Source: Zingiber officinale (lineage: Eukaryota; Streptophyta; Magnoliopsida; Zingiberales; Zingiberaceae). Taken from it: a stretch of 64,000 bases of DNA. The stretch is taken from assembly GCF_018446385.1 (NCBI RefSeq), contig NC_055991.1, forward strand, positions 119,331,794 to 119,395,793. The letters run 5' to 3'. The translations under genes and the position numbers were made by a program. Each line of letters starts with the position of its first letter. The stretch's first letter is position 1. Positions 48,401 through 62,300 of this stretch are shown here, piece after piece. The notes beneath the pieces are model-generated. The model ran no database searches and was not told where the DNA came from. It saw only the letters and a list, made by a program, of their open reading frames with translations.

Positions 48401-51400
48401 TCTATAAGATGGCATTCCACATGTCTTTATGCATTTTTCTTTGTTTTTGCAGGATCTCTGGCCAAGTATACTGGTGGCCAGGTATATCATTATCCATCAT
48501 TTCAGGTTGCTATTCACCATGAGAAACTTAGCTATGAGTTGGGTAGGAATCTTAGAAGGGAGACTGCCTGGGAAGCTGTGATGCGCATAAGATGTGGGAA
48601 AGGTTATTAATAGAACTAATTCTCCTTCTGTAGTTTTTTTCCTCAAAGCTAATGTGGGACAAGCAATTGATTTTCTGAGAACAACTTTTTTGCGTTTCAG
48701 GTGTCCGCTTTACAAACTACCATGGACATTTTATGCTACGATCAACTGATTTGTTAGCCCTTCCTGCTGTAGATTGTGACAAAGCCTTCGCAATGCAGTT
48801 GTCTCTGGAAGAAAACCTAATGACAACTCAAACTGTATACTTTCAAGTTGCCCTTTTGTATCCTTTTCTATAGTAAAATGCATATTTGCTACAGTTTAAG
48901 GGATCAATTGGGTGAGAATTCTGGTCAGGTAAAAAATGACTTTCCACATTCAAACAAAGTGTCTCTTGAAATCCCTAATGTTTCTATGAACTAACCTAAA
49001 CAATTCCACGCATGTTAGAGCAATAAAATTTTTAGATGATGGTTCGCATGAAAAGCACTGCTGCAGCAATTTGAATTATGCAGGTGTCGACACTTGTGCC
49101 TTTGTAATTTCTGTTGAGAATATTCTGAAATTTTGCATCTGAGATGAATGTAGCATTGTCATTTCCATCACCTTTTGAACTATGCTTTTAAGTTTGACTT
49201 GCTAAAACGATAATTAAAATGCATGCTAGTTGTGGATGTTGAGATAGGAAATTCCGCTGGGAGTTTTCTTTCAATATCAAGATAATAAGAACCTGCTTTG
49301 TTGTATTCATGAGCTCTTTTTTACTTGAAAATTTTGTGGACTATTGAAGCTTCTAGTCACCTGGAACCATGATGAAATTTTGTGGAATGGAAATGATGGG
49401 CAAGTCCTTATCTGGCATAGATATACTTCCTCAACAGGTGAGAGACGAATTAGAGTTCACACAGCAGCTGTACCAGTAGTAACCGATCTTAATGAGATGT
49501 ACAATCAGGCGGATACTGGTGCCATTATCTCTTTGTTGGGTAGGATTGGTAAGTAGAAACATTGGTCTCTGTAGTATGTTTGAAAATTTCTTGTTTGGAT
49601 TCTTAAGGTGAAAGATCCTGCAGCAATTGAGAACTCACTATCACAGAAGCTGGACGATGCTAGACAATCAATTCATTTGAAACTCATGAAAAGCCTTAAA
49701 GAGTACCGAAATCTCTTTGCTGTTCAGCACCGTCTGAGTGGAAGACTGATATATCCAGAATCTTTGAGATTGTTGCCATTGTATGTATTGGCTCTTTGTA
49801 AATCTGTAGCTCTTCGTGGAGGGTATGCCGATGCTCCGCTAGATGATCGATGTGCAGCTGGTTACACTATGATGATACTACCTGTAAGCAGGATGCTTAA
49901 ACTTCTCTATCCTTCCTTGTTTAGGATCGATGAGAATCTTCTGAAGGTATTTGCATTTTTTTTTCTGCTAATAAGTACATTCCTTTTGTTACATCTTTGA
50001 CTAACTTTTCAAGTTGTTTTAGATTTTCCTAAAATTTTCTATACTGATAAAAAATTGTTTTGAAAATTGTAATTTTTTTTCTTAAGAATTGAAGGGCACT
50101 TTTTTTAATGCTCCTCATTTCATGCACCTGATTTTTTTTTTTTAAATTATATTTCTTTCTTGAATGACTTTGCAAATGGTATTATGGCAAGGATTGATCA
50201 TGTTCAACATTGTATTATTTGCCTACTCGCAGGACGGAAAAGAATCTCAGGAACCATTGATACAGTTACCGCTAACAGCCCTAAACTTGGATCCCAAAGG
50301 CATTTATATTTTAGATGACGGGTTCAACTTTGTTATTTGGTTAGGCAGGATGCTCCCAGCTGATTTAGTCAGTAATATCCTTGGAGCTGATTTAGCTGGC
50401 GTCCCCGATCTATCCAAGGTATAGTCTACACTCCATTTAACCTTTTGCTTATGTTGTTAAAACTGAACACATTTCTATATTTGGGGCCATCATCATGAAA
50501 TCATAGTTCTATATTTTGAAGTGTGCTACATAAATCTTTACCCCTCCCTTGAATTCTATGCAAGAGCATATTACAAATAACATGTAGTTTTTTTTTTAAA
50601 ATCAATTTAAATTATGTTAACATATTTTCTAATTCTACGTCTGTTAATAGTATATTTGATTTTATTTTTTTATAGTAACCCCACAAATGAATCTTAACAG
50701 TCTCATTGTGTTATGTTGACTTTTGCATGCATTGTTTTCTAATTGCCTAACACTTCGACCATGAACTATCATGGATCCTAACATTGTCTTACAATGTTAT
50801 AATTGAATTACATAGTTGAAAAGCAATCTCCTTCACGGTTATGGTTGAATATGATCTTCAGTTCAACTCGGAACTTGTTCTTATTCAGCTAGACTTGGTA
50901 GAGAAAATTTCAATGGACATTCATACTTCAGATTCATAACCAGTGTCGCTTTACTTATAGATTTATTTTCTTATGGCCTTCATTGGACAAATTTAATTTC
51001 TTTTGTCCAATTATTATCTTACAAACATGGAAATCAATAAAGAGATCTGGTTCCATCTGGCTCGATATATTGATTGTGGTTTTATATTCGTATGATTCAA
51101 CTTTTCTTGACCTTGATTATAGCCAAATCTATTCACTGGTATGGTCGCAACCATTCTAAGCATACACTTTGGTTACAGTATTCAATTCATGCTTGTGCCT
51201 TCAGCCACTCAATACCCAATATTTTCTTTGTCAAGTTTAGCTTGGTTAAGAAATGTTGTCGTTAGGATCGGCGTCATCATTGCTAAGCCATGTTTATCTC
51301 AACTCTTCATGGTTGGGTACATAAAACTTTTTCAATCATTGAGCTCTATGTTAGGCTATATCGGCAGTAATATTCTAGCCCTTTTATCCACCTATCGTTT

Positions 51401-51661
51401 CAATTGTTCTAAATATAGAATCTTGTTTTGCAGGCTGTGGTTTTCGAACATGACAACCCCATCTCAAAGAAACTGTCGATGATATTGAACCGATTGAGAG
51501 AAAAGAACTTTTCGTCCTATCCATCCTGTCGCCTCGTAAGACAGGGCGAACAACCGAGAGAGCTCTCCCTGTTTCTTGCCAATCTCGTCGAGGACCCAAC
51601 TGCTGGATCCAGCAGCTACGTTGATTGGATCTTTCAAGTTCATAGGCAATCACAGAGCTAA
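45414..51661 (+). CDS. SEC24: COPII coat protein SEC24 (plant B/C type)
   Basis: Twelve coding exons: 45414-46496, 46573-46711, 47289-47479, 47604-47711, 47857-48060, 48139-48370, 48453-48602, 48701-48857, 49421-49548, 49624-49946, 50233-50418, 51434-51661. They give 1042 residues with consistent phases. The N-terminal 280 residues are Pro/Ser/Gln-rich. A zinc finger has C377, C380, C399 and C402. The trunk follows ([21 protein letters not shown]), then beta-sandwich and helical parts ([23 protein letters not shown]), and a gelsolin-like C-terminus ([25 protein letters not shown]). SEC24 pairs with SEC23 on ER exit-site vesicles and selects cargo. It resembles Arabidopsis At3g44340/At4g32640. 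Intron 4 uses a GC donor and intron 8 is U12-type. Confidence 0.93.
47501..47526 (+). repeat. 26-bp copy of SEC24 exon 3 sequence in the next intron
   Basis: GTTCGACCACCTATGCCGCC plus TCTATA occurs in exon 3 (47402-47427) and exactly again 99 bp later, 22 bp into intron 3. Confidence 0.95.
48858..49420 (+). other. U12-type intron of SEC24
   Basis: The donor reads GTATCCTTTT, matching the minor-spliceosome consensus RTATCCTTT. The branch-like TCCTTATC lies about 10 bases before the acceptor CATAG. The join restores [18 protein letters not shown] in phase 2, as in other plant SEC24 proteins. No normal GT donor is available at this join. Confidence 0.85.
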
Positions 51662-53091
51662 TGACCGCGTCATGCAGCAGCAAGTTCTTCTCTTTCCTTT
51701 TGTGTCGATCTCTGCGCGGTTGATTGAGCTTGACGAATTCTAAATTCTCCCGGTTTAGTGAAGGCATCTTTTAAGATTAAACGGAGACAATTCTTGATCA
51801 ACTCTCATGTTGTTGAATAATTCGTTTCATCTTGTAACCCTTTCGCTTGCTTAAACCGCTATTTATTCCTCTGTAGATTACAAATCTGTATTTTTGATCA
51901 GTGCTAACTGTTCCATGTTGTGATTCCTGTAAAAACAAAAAACACTAAAATGAAGTGTGTTTTCATGTGGCCAATAACGTGAAATAGTGCGAAAGTGCTT
52001 TTGTATTACTTTTGAACATCATTATGCCAATTTATGTATAATGTACTTAGTTATTCAGATCTTACAACCTGATTAATTATGGGTAGACGGTCCGGTCCTA
52101 TATGTCAAGGATCAAACCCTCTAATTATGAGGTAGGCGGTCCGGTCATATATGCTAAGATTGAACCCTCACTGCCTATAAAAATTATCCAGCCGTCTGTT
52201 TCATTTAAATATTATAGTAAAAAATAATTATACTCATTTTAAATATCTCCCACAATCAAATTGGTTATATGGTGTAAGGATTTTTTTTTTTTTTCTGAGG
52301 GCATGTATTTATCGGAAATTGATCTTTTATCCCATTGTAATAAATCTACCATCCTCTATTTAACTGGGCATCCCATTAAAATATTTTTCCTTCAAATGAG
52401 GTGTATAATCATGAGATGTTGGACTTCTAGGTCATCCACCACGAGCATTTTTCAATTTATCTTAGCTGTCGGTAAAATTTTTTCATAGAATTAGACCAGT
52501 CGTCCTAAATTAGGTATTACCTAATAATATATGTATTTTAACATCGGTGAGTAATGGACCATTATTAATTTGTTGGAATATGAAAAATAGAAAGAAAATT
52601 TTAATGCAATAATAAAATTATTATGAGGTGATTTAAAAATCATAGGTTATAAGATAAAACTATGCACAATACAGTTCATACTGGATTATCCTTGATGAAA
52701 AAGTTTGATATTTTTTTCCTTTATTTTTGAAAACAAAAAATCACTCTTTTTGTGTAAATATCAAAAAAAGGTTAAAAAAAAAAACAATTGCAAACCAAAT
52801 ACACAAGAGTTTAAGTAACAACATAACTGAACTCGCAACTTGACGATGATAGATCATATTTGTATTTGTGCAATGCCATGACTTTGAATTTTTTTTTTTC
52901 TCTTTCAAGTGGGTATGTATCGGCCATTACAATCATGCTTTCGGTGAAAGCAAAAGCATCATATCTAAAGAGCTTTTGCCTTCAAAACTAAGACTACATC
53001 AACATTAAATTCTTATCGAGTAATCTATTTATTTTATATTTATTTATATCGATCGTTAACCCTCCATTTGAGCAAATTTTGAATCAAGGAC
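51662..53091. other. Intergenic between SEC24 and the EF-hand gene (convergent)
   Basis: It holds both 3' ends. An imperfect 48-bp direct repeat lies at 52074-52169, each unit containing a GGTCCGGTC core and TTGAACC/TCAAACC. No gene seen. Confidence 0.6.
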
Positions 53092-54261
53092 TTAACCATC
53101 ATTACTTCCCTCTTTCACTATCACAACCCCAAGCCCAAGAGCCACAATTGAGGCATAGACAAAGTTGGGCAAATTTTGCATCACCCTGCCGACGACCGGC
53201 ACTCCTTCGGTGGCTCTCTTTGCTATCAATGCGACAGTCGGGACCAAGACGAGTCCGATGAGTAGGTTCTGGCCGACCGACTTAGCTGTCTCTTTCGTAA
53301 GTTTCTTCATAAGCTCCGCGAACTCTTCGCGATCTATCAATCCATCGAGATTCATGTCGTACTGCTGCTCAATGAGATATAAGATAGGACTCAACAAAAC
53401 GAACCAGAACATGTTTCACTTGGTCTCCATAACCTTGAAATGTATGAATTTTCATTTCTATTTTCATCAACAAAGAAAAATTGTATGACTGAAAACTTCA
53501 TAAAAAAAAATCAAAATCAAAATTATTCCAATATTTAAAAAAAAGATTCTTATTTTTAATGGTTAAAACTATAATAATATGGGTCATCCTATTAAACCTC
53601 ACCTCCATCATAGCTTTAAGCTTCTCTTTAGTGGGAGGATCATTGTGAGGTCCTGGGAGATACTTGTTGATATCACTGTAAGAAAAAAAATTGAAGGACA
53701 AACCGAAAATGTTAAATAATTTATGAATTAATTATACAACATTACTTATATTTTGGTAAATTAAAGGAGTCTTGACGTAATAGTAAAATTGTTCGATTTG
53801 TAAAAACAGCCTTTTGTAATGCATGTCCTTTATATTTTGATGAATTAATATATTACTTTTCAATTATTCTTGAAGAGAGTTAGTTGTTCTTAAACAAACA
53901 TTAATCTATCAAAACTTTCGTTGCAAAAAAAGAAAAATAATCTATATATCTAGAGTATAGAGATGAATAGAAGTACTTATAGACATAAAGAACCGATATA
54001 TAGAGGTCCTCGAAAGTGAGGTGAGGATCATCAGAGTCGCTTCGAACCCGATCGAAGGCTTGATCACTGATGTTCCTTAGTTGCCCCTCTCGCCAACCTT
54101 TCCCTGTGCCATATGAAATCATTTATGTTCATTAATTTCTCCTTTTTCTTAATGAAAATTAAAGGAGAGAAACAAATTAAATGAAATTTGAATGAATTGA
54201 ATTGAGAGAATAGAAAGAGACCATGAAGTTTAGCATGGAGGGAGGAGAAGAAGTGGCCCAT
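53092..54261 (-). CDS. Small EF-hand membrane protein
   Basis: Four exons read on the minus strand: 54261-54222, 54103-53977, 53675-53603, 53364-53092. They give 170 residues with consistent phases. One canonical EF-hand loop runs from residue 83 (DMNLDGLIDREE: D83, N85, D87, D91, E94). A degenerate partner may lie around LTFEDLYISVL. Two hydrophobic segments follow (LLIGLVLVPTVALIA and FVYASIVALGLGVVIV), predicting a calcium-binding membrane protein. The layout matches plant 'calcium-binding EF-hand family' proteins of unknown role. The start is the first ATG; exon 1 is only 13 codons. Confidence 0.85.
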
Positions 54262-54470
54262 GAAGAGAAAAAGGAGAGGAAGAAGAGGAAACGAGAGAGA
54301 TGTAGATCTGAATGAATTGAGATAGAAAGAGATATTGTGAGGGGGGATGAGAGCTATGAGGATTTGACACTTGGCAGCAACAGCTTACCCTACGATAGAT
54401 TCAGTTTGACTGACTTAATTTGGTCTCCAAATTTGAAGATTAATTTATTTTAATGGATTGTTCATTATAT

Positions 54471-54514
54471 TGCTTACCGTTCATTTATGATTGTGTGTGT
54501 TTTTTATAATGTTC

Positions 54515-54549
<35 letters not shown>

Positions 54550-54592
54550 GCTTACCGTTCATTTATGATTGTGTGTGTTTTTTATAATGTTC

Positions 54593-54623
<31 letters not shown>

Positions 54624-54698
54624 ATGCTTACCGTTCATTTATGATTGTGTGTGTTTTTTATAATGTTCTTTAATATATATATATATATATATATATAT
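54471..54698. repeat. Three tandem copies of a 76-78-bp unit with (TA)n
   Basis: The unit TGCTTACCGTTCATTTATGA...TTCTTTAA followed by (TA)10-13 starts at 54471, 54549 and 54625. It begins about 210 bp upstream of the EF-hand start codon, in the likely promoter. Confidence 0.95.
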
Positions 54699-55735
54699 CA
54701 GTTGTTTGAAAAAAATTTATTAATATTAAATTATTGTTAAAATATTTTTTTATCTTTAGACGGTGATTTAAAAGTGTAAAATAGGAATTTTATTTTAATT
54801 AGAGATTTTTTAGGAAGCTAATTAACGTAGGCAAAAATCAAAATGTGCTCCTTTTTTTATTAAAATTGTCAAAGGAGACATCCCATCCTACTACAGTTGA
54901 TTTACTTTCTAAAACTATCTTTATTTTTGATATTGATTATTATAAAATGATAACTATGATCTTATAATTTTTATACAATTATAACCACTATAATTACGTA
55001 GTTGCTACAATATAATAGTGACTAAGTCAAATAATAGTGACTAATATTGACATAAATAAATTATCTATATTATAGTAGATATGATTTGTAGCTACTATAA
55101 TATGATGTTAATTTGAATTGATCAATATTGATTAGAGATAAAATATCTATATTATAAGAGTTATGAATATTGCCCCTAGAGCTATAGTGCAATTATAAGA
55201 CAAGCTTCTTAGGCAATGAGAGTTCAAATCTCACCTAAGACACATTAGACTTAGGAAATTTAAAAAACTTGTGACGATGAGTCAATTGTCAGGATTCATC
55301 TACATTTATCAACGATGAAAAACTTCTATATGGACCAAAGCATAATATTATTAGTATTAATCAGAATCAAAGTGCTGTTATAATATAATATTGACTAGTA
55401 TTGATAAAGATAAAAATTTTATGTTATAATTCATAGCTACTACAATTTAATTATTATTTTTTTATTGATCAGAGTATTCATATTATAACAATTATAAACA
55501 TGTAATTACTACACTAAAAGATAAGGATAATTTTAAAAATAAAATGTACTAGCGTGGGATAGAAATTTTTTTTTTTTTGATAATAAATGAAAATGAAAGA
55601 CTCCTTTTACCATTCAATACCATTCAATAGGAGTGACCTTTTGATTTTTTGCCCGATAAACATTTGAGTGAAAATTGTAATTCGTATTTATTTATTTCAC
55701 GTAAAGGAAAATGAGAGGATATGAATGAATTTATT

Positions 55736-55769
<34 letters not shown>

Positions 55770-56350
55770 TCTTTTTAATAAACAAGTGAGGTAAGATTAA
55801 AATAAAACAAAGATAACATCTGACAAATAGCACAGACTAAAGATTAATTACATTTTCATTCCTCAAACACATTTAATTTGTCAGATTTCCAAAAACAAAA
55901 CCTTTTTTTTTTAAGAAAAAAAAGACTTCATAAATACTAATTGAGGCTTCATAATTTAGGCTTAAGAGGACATGTTAAAGCTAGTAAGGATGCGAAAGAA
56001 GAGAATAAACCTACACTCTAATTGAGGATTATTAAAATATAGATAAATTCAAAGAGGTTTTCCAGCTAAATACCTTGATATTTTAGGTTGAACTGGATTC
56101 TCTCTAGAGTTTCACATGATACTAGCTAGAGCTCTCACTCCTCACCTAAAAAACATCAGGGGCATGAAGGCAATATATGAATTTTAGATGTGAGACTGAA
56201 GAGTTGGCATATGTATAACTAGATGACTTACCTTAGGCTAAGGATAAAAAAAATTATTTGAATACATGACACATTTGCGAGATCGCGAATGCAAAACTCA
56301 AGCAGAAAGGTACGACTATATTTACAGTAGAGAAATGTACATGTGTTGTT
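54699..56350. other. Intergenic, AT-rich
   Basis: No gene seen. It includes a SINE-like copy (55165-55330) and a (TA)n run (about 55739-55766). Confidence 0.6.
55165..55330 (+). repeat. SINE-like repeat, copy 2
   Basis: GAGAGTTCAAATCTCACC resembles a Pol III B box. Upstream, TATAGTGCAATTATAAGAC could be a decayed A box about 30 nt away. The downstream body (ACACATTAGACTTAGG, then AACTTGTGACGATGAG) matches the copy at 18735-18870. Confidence 0.45.
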
Positions 56351-59300
56351 TCACCTCTCCAAGAAATGGTTGAGGACAGTCTTTCTGGAAGGGGCTTCAA
56401 TGGTGTCTTCTTTCTCTAGTTTTGATACGGTATTCAAGGCACGTTTGACGACCGAGTTTATTTGTTTCTTCAGTTGCAGGTTATCTATGATCGCATCAGT
56501 AAGAATTTCTCGTATCTCATCGTCTGTTTCATTTGGTAGGATCAGACATTCAGACATTTCATTAGATTGAACAGCATGAACATCTATAGGTGCCACTTTG
56601 TAGTTTTGTGCAAGGAGATGAGCCTGGAAAGGGAAAAACATCTGGATGTCAGTATTTGGTTAGCAAGAAAATGACCCAAAAAAGACAAGAAGATTGACTT
56701 AGCCAACTTAAGTATCTGACATTTCTACTAATATTAGTCTTCTAATTCATGAAAGAAAAAACAGAAAAGTAACACGATAGTGAAAAGATACCTCAGCGAG
56801 AAGGAGATTTATCCTATTATCTGATGTTGCCAAAAGATCAAAGACATCAGAGAGTGACGACGAGGTAGTAGCGAACTTGTCTTCCTCATCAGTCAGAAAA
56901 CTAACACTGGATTCTTTAAACCGATCACGAAAAACTTGGCATTCGTGAAGAAGAGTATCGTTCGCTGACTTTGCATTCGACAATCTCTGTTTTTCCTTGA
57001 GTACAATTCCCTGGATCAAATGTAAAAGTTGAACAAATAAGATCAAGAATAAGCAACTGTAGAAGAACTTACATCTTACCTCTAGCTCAGTCTTTTCTTT
57101 TGAGGACCGATTCAACATTTCTTTCAGATCTGCTTGAGATTTCCTCAGAACTTTCACTTCTTGGACAAGGACTTTGATATCAGCCTTTGATTTCAATTCC
57201 AGTTCCTCCATCAGCTTTCGCATATTATCTAATTTTTCTTGATTATTATCCAGTCCCTGTTGCAAGGATTCTTTTTCTTCATTAGCAATTTCCTTCTCTA
57301 ACTCAGAACAATTTCTTTCATTCTGAAAAAAGTGAAGACAAAAATAGGAACATAAAACTTAAAAAATCATAAAATATCATAACAAAAGCATCAGACAAAG
57401 ATTGCACTTGTTCAAACATGAGCTTCGCCTCCATCTCTGAACACTTTCTGCATAATTCATCCATATCCCATTGCATTTGTGTGGCCCTCTCTCTTTCATT
57501 TAAGATGGCTTGTTGCAAGTTTTCTTTACCTTTTTGTTCATTGGCTTCCACTTCAACCTCCAAATCCTTGACCTAAATCATCCAAAACAGTTAATATGAT
57601 CTAAAACTAAAACAAAATGAGAAATAAGTCAAGATACATAATTATTCGGAAATAAGCAAACAAGAATCATCTAGGGTACAGTGAAAAAGTATAGTTTTCT
57701 AGAACTTTGTGGATTTCAAATCCAAAGCTTATATTCCATTACTTGTATAGCATGTGTAGCATACAACAGTAGTATAACAACAATCAAGTTTTATCCCACT
57801 AGGTAGAGTCGGCTATATGGATACTTCTACGCCATTAGACTGTATTCCGTACTATATCATTATTTATATTTAAATAAATTTTATCTTGTTTTATTTTATT
57901 GTTATTAACCAAATTTTTTTTTATGTCTTTTCCCATAATAGGTGTAATCCGACTTTCTCTCTAATATTTTTATTTCGTATCATGTTCATCCTTATTTGTC
58001 TGCACATCCACCTTAACATCCTCATCTATACAACTCTCATCTCTTGCGCTCGAGTTATAGTAACATAGTATGTTTAACCGCCGTTTTATAAAACTTTCCT
58101 TTAAGTCTTAAAGGTAGTTTACGATCACAAAGAACACCTAACGCTCTCCTCCATTTCAACCGTCTTACTTATATTCTATGTAAGACATCTCTCGATCCCT
58201 CCATCTTTTTGTAAAAATATCCTAAATATTTAAAACTTTTACAAATAACTCATCATCTCCTATCTTAACAATTGTCTCATTACATATAAATTTCATATAT
58301 TCTCTCGTTACTCAATTAAGCCTAAAACCTTTCACAACTTAAATTCCATACTTTTCAAATATTGACTCCTGACACATAATCAGAAGAAAGCAAGCTTCAA
58401 GTATAGTCCAGAGATGTACCTTTGTCCTAAGATATTCTTTCCCAGCCATTTCTTGGTTCAGACGAGCTATAAGATCATCCATATCTGTTTTTGCTGTTGC
58501 TAACCTTTGTTGCATGCCTACAAGAACTCTATTTAACTTCTGCCTTTGATCAAATGGAAGAACAATTTGTGAATTTTCAAGGATTTGTGTTCCTGAGCCA
58601 TCTGTGGCATTTACTACTTCAGCATCGCCAGGAGCATCAAGGGAACCTTCCCAAATTGAATTTGTGACTCCAGCAGATGATAGTTCACTGCCCCTTGTAG
58701 AACTTATGTCACTCCCAAAGCTTTCAGTGGAGAACTTACGAGCATGACCAGGAAGAGTATCATGGTCTTGATCAGATATAAACTCCATTACGTCCCTTGA
58801 AGAACTGGCACCAACTATCTCTCTCTCTGGAACAGGATGCTCTTTTCTGTCATTCAACTTACTACACCTACTGAAATCTTCTGGCCGATCGAAGAATGAT
58901 CCACCTATGATGTCATTCCTGATTTCTACGTTTACATTTACAGAATGATCATGAACCAACAATGATACATCTTCAGCACTAGCTTGAGAAACTCGAATCA
59001 TTCCTTTTCTTTCTGTAGCAATGTCTGATGAATCATTTGCATTGTTATAGCAACTATCCAATGAAGCATGAGGCAAGTTAGATATAGCTGTTGAACTGTC
59101 AGCAACAGAAACACTAGAAGTAGGTTTAGCTAGAGACAGTGGGTTTGTGGCATTAGTACCAGTTGAAGAACTTGAATCTGTAGCATTATTGACACATTGA
59201 AATGCTGCATACACAAGTAGATGCAAATAAGCTTGCATGATATCATCAGAATTGAACTAAAACAGGGTGCTTCCTTTTTCAATGAAACACAATATAGTAG

Positions 59301-62300
59301 CATGTGCAGCAAAACAAACATCAAGAAACTTAGAGGTGGTTGTTATGTCCTACCTGACCTTGCAGCAGCTTCTAATTCAAGAAAAACAGCTACTTGTGCA
59401 CTTCTGGCTAGATCTATGTCAGAGAGTAACTTTCCCATCCATTCCTCCAAAGCATACCTTCTCTGCTGAGGGGGAAAAGGAAATGAAAATTAAATAAGCA
59501 ACTATTATGGTAAGTGCGTTAAGGCACAATCATGACATCGATGGCAGTACAACTATTGTTGAATATTAGTCCACAAACTGAAATAGTTTTCACAAATGCA
59601 ACAATGAAACTCGTTATTAGAAAGATCATACATTTATACCTCTTCTAGGAACACATGACTGGAATTAATTCTCAATAAAGCATGCTTTGGTGGGGCCAAA
59701 GGAAAATCTTTTCTGGGAAATGCCTTTTTAATCTGCACAAAGGAAAACATAGAAGCTATAAGAAACAATCAAACCTCATCCTAAAAGAAAGAGAAAAGTT
59801 GTCCCACGAAAGGTATCACATGAATATAGAATTTTATTATTATCATAAATACATTAACATGGGTGGACATAAGTAAAACTTCCACATTTGATGTAGGAAA
59901 CAATTTCTAAATCATATATTAAATAAATATGTGATTGTTCAGCATCATTATTACAAACTTATTCATTAGATAAAGAGTTGATAAAATTGAATTTCAAGTT
60001 ATGAATGCAAAATTTCATAGCTATGAGAAAACATATAATCACAAGAGAAAATTTTGAGAAAAGTGAATTTAAAAAAAAATGAATAAAGTCACACTGATAC
60101 AAATCCTGTTGGTAGCACTCTAAAATCTGTTTAATAATGAAAATTTTACATTGCCAAAGATGGGAGAAATACAAGTGGGTTCATAATTATAGTGATCAGC
60201 TTTCCTGGCTGTAAACATGACTTGAGTAAATGGTTATGGAATGATTCTTGCAAAATTTGGAAGCATATAATTTTTTTCACAAAAAAAGTGCCTTCAGAAA
60301 TTAAATTGCAGACCATAAACTTAATGCCTTCAATATATTGCCAACTTACGAGTTGCATTTACTACTTCCTCCTTATGCTTCTTTATTTTCTGAACAAGGA
60401 TTTGCAATTGGTTAATCCAGTTTTTTCAACAGAGAAAAAAAAATACAAGCAAGGATTCATTTTGCTCCAAGTATCTCCATCTCTCTAATAAAAACATCTT
60501 GCAGTATTAAGAAACCTTCAACCATAATGCCAGCTTATTAGTTGCCTTTGCTACTTTCAGTCTTTCGCCATCTGCTTCTTTATTTTTGAGTATTTGTTGA
60601 ATCAATAGATAGGTGTAGTATTCGTGAAGAAGCATACAAGAAAGGATACTTGTTTTTCTCTCATGCATCACCATAAAAACACTTGCGTTATCAAGCAGGA
60701 TCATACAGGTCTTCCAGAATTAATTTTTTTTATCGACTTCTAAAAAATAGAGAAGTAGACACAATAAAGTATCAAAGATAAAGTGTGGAGAGATAATTGC
60801 TCTTTATCTCGAATGGTTTAACATCTAAATTATGGCTTATCATACCACAGAGTATAACTGCAGAAAGTCACTGAATCTTCGTAATAACTCATGGCTCGTG
60901 CTAACACCTTCTGGGGATTGTATACCCACGTGAATCCTGTAAAACTGTTCCTCAACAATGTTAAAATTAAAACCAAGGAAGACAGTTATGGAAGAAGTTA
61001 CGTGCAACATCATTTAGCAAACTGAGATCACATTTTCAGATTAAAGATTTTAACATTATCAGACAAAGTCATTTTACCAAGAACAAGAACAGAAAGGAAC
61101 AACAGTCACATGAAATATTATCTGTTTGATCATACATATAATGCAAATCTTTACATGAAAAGTACAGAATTTAGGTAATTCTAGACTAACATGTCCAATT
61201 AATTAATACTACTGTAACAAAAGATTGAGCAAGTCGTATCTTATTTTAAAGATAAGCAGGGAACAACATATAACTATGAGTATCCTCCTGAAGCTATTAG
61301 TTGCCTGGTTGTAGCATATATTTGCACACTTTTAAGGCTCCAAATTCATCTCTCTTTGGAACAAACTCAAAATCATTATTGTACAAGAATTTCAAAAACG
61401 GCTTCCTTGGTGTCTCTATTGAGTTCCCAAGTCAAGATTTTCAACTAAAGTAGCTTTAAGTTGTCTCTAGACTAACCATTCCTAACGCATACACAAACAA
61501 TAGGTTGAAAAGGGCACATAAAATAACTTTTTTCATATGCCATGGTTTAACTATTTAAGCGAATGTAAAAATACAGCTAAGACCTAAAAATGAAACTTAG
61601 GTAGTTTAAAATAATTGTTATTTGCATTAATTGGACTGACACTACAGGTAAAAGCAAAACCACAATGAAAATCAACAATTACCAGTCTCCTATATTACTT
61701 GGATGGTTAACACCCTTGCATCAACTAGGAATTTGACATAGATTATGCCAGAACAAACTAACAATTTCCCATTGATAGATTATGCCTGAACATATGAGTA
61801 CTAGCAAAATGCATCAATTTAAGTAAAGTACTATATTGAATTAAGCAATTTGAAATTGTACGTGCTTCCATTTCTTTGTTTGGTAGAGATGGATAGTAAG
61901 ATAGATATCTGGGATTACTAGAAAAAAAATTTAAATACTACAGTGAGGAAGCAATTAAGTGTAGGCATAGCTCTAATATATAATAAAATGAGAAAATAAA
62001 TTAAATGATACTGGCATGTTTGAAGATGATTAAAAGTATAAGATAGTAAGCAACTGCTCTTGTAGGCATAAAGGGTTAATGATGCAAAGATCAATGCATA
62101 ATAAAAGCCATCTAGTGAAATTGTTCCTTAAGAAATTGCAATTAGCATGTTAAAGAATTATGGAGCATAACTTTAAGAAATTGAATTTGGAATGATCAAG
62201 AAGCATAGAAAAGTAACTGAAAAGGGCGACTATTACAATAATAGGATTTAAGAAGCTCCCATGGGATGCACCAGGCTCCGTCTGAACATTCCAAGAAGGA

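Noticed and set aside
59682-59876. Plus-strand frames across the EREX-like gene
   Set aside because: They are shadows of minus-strand exon 4 and its introns.
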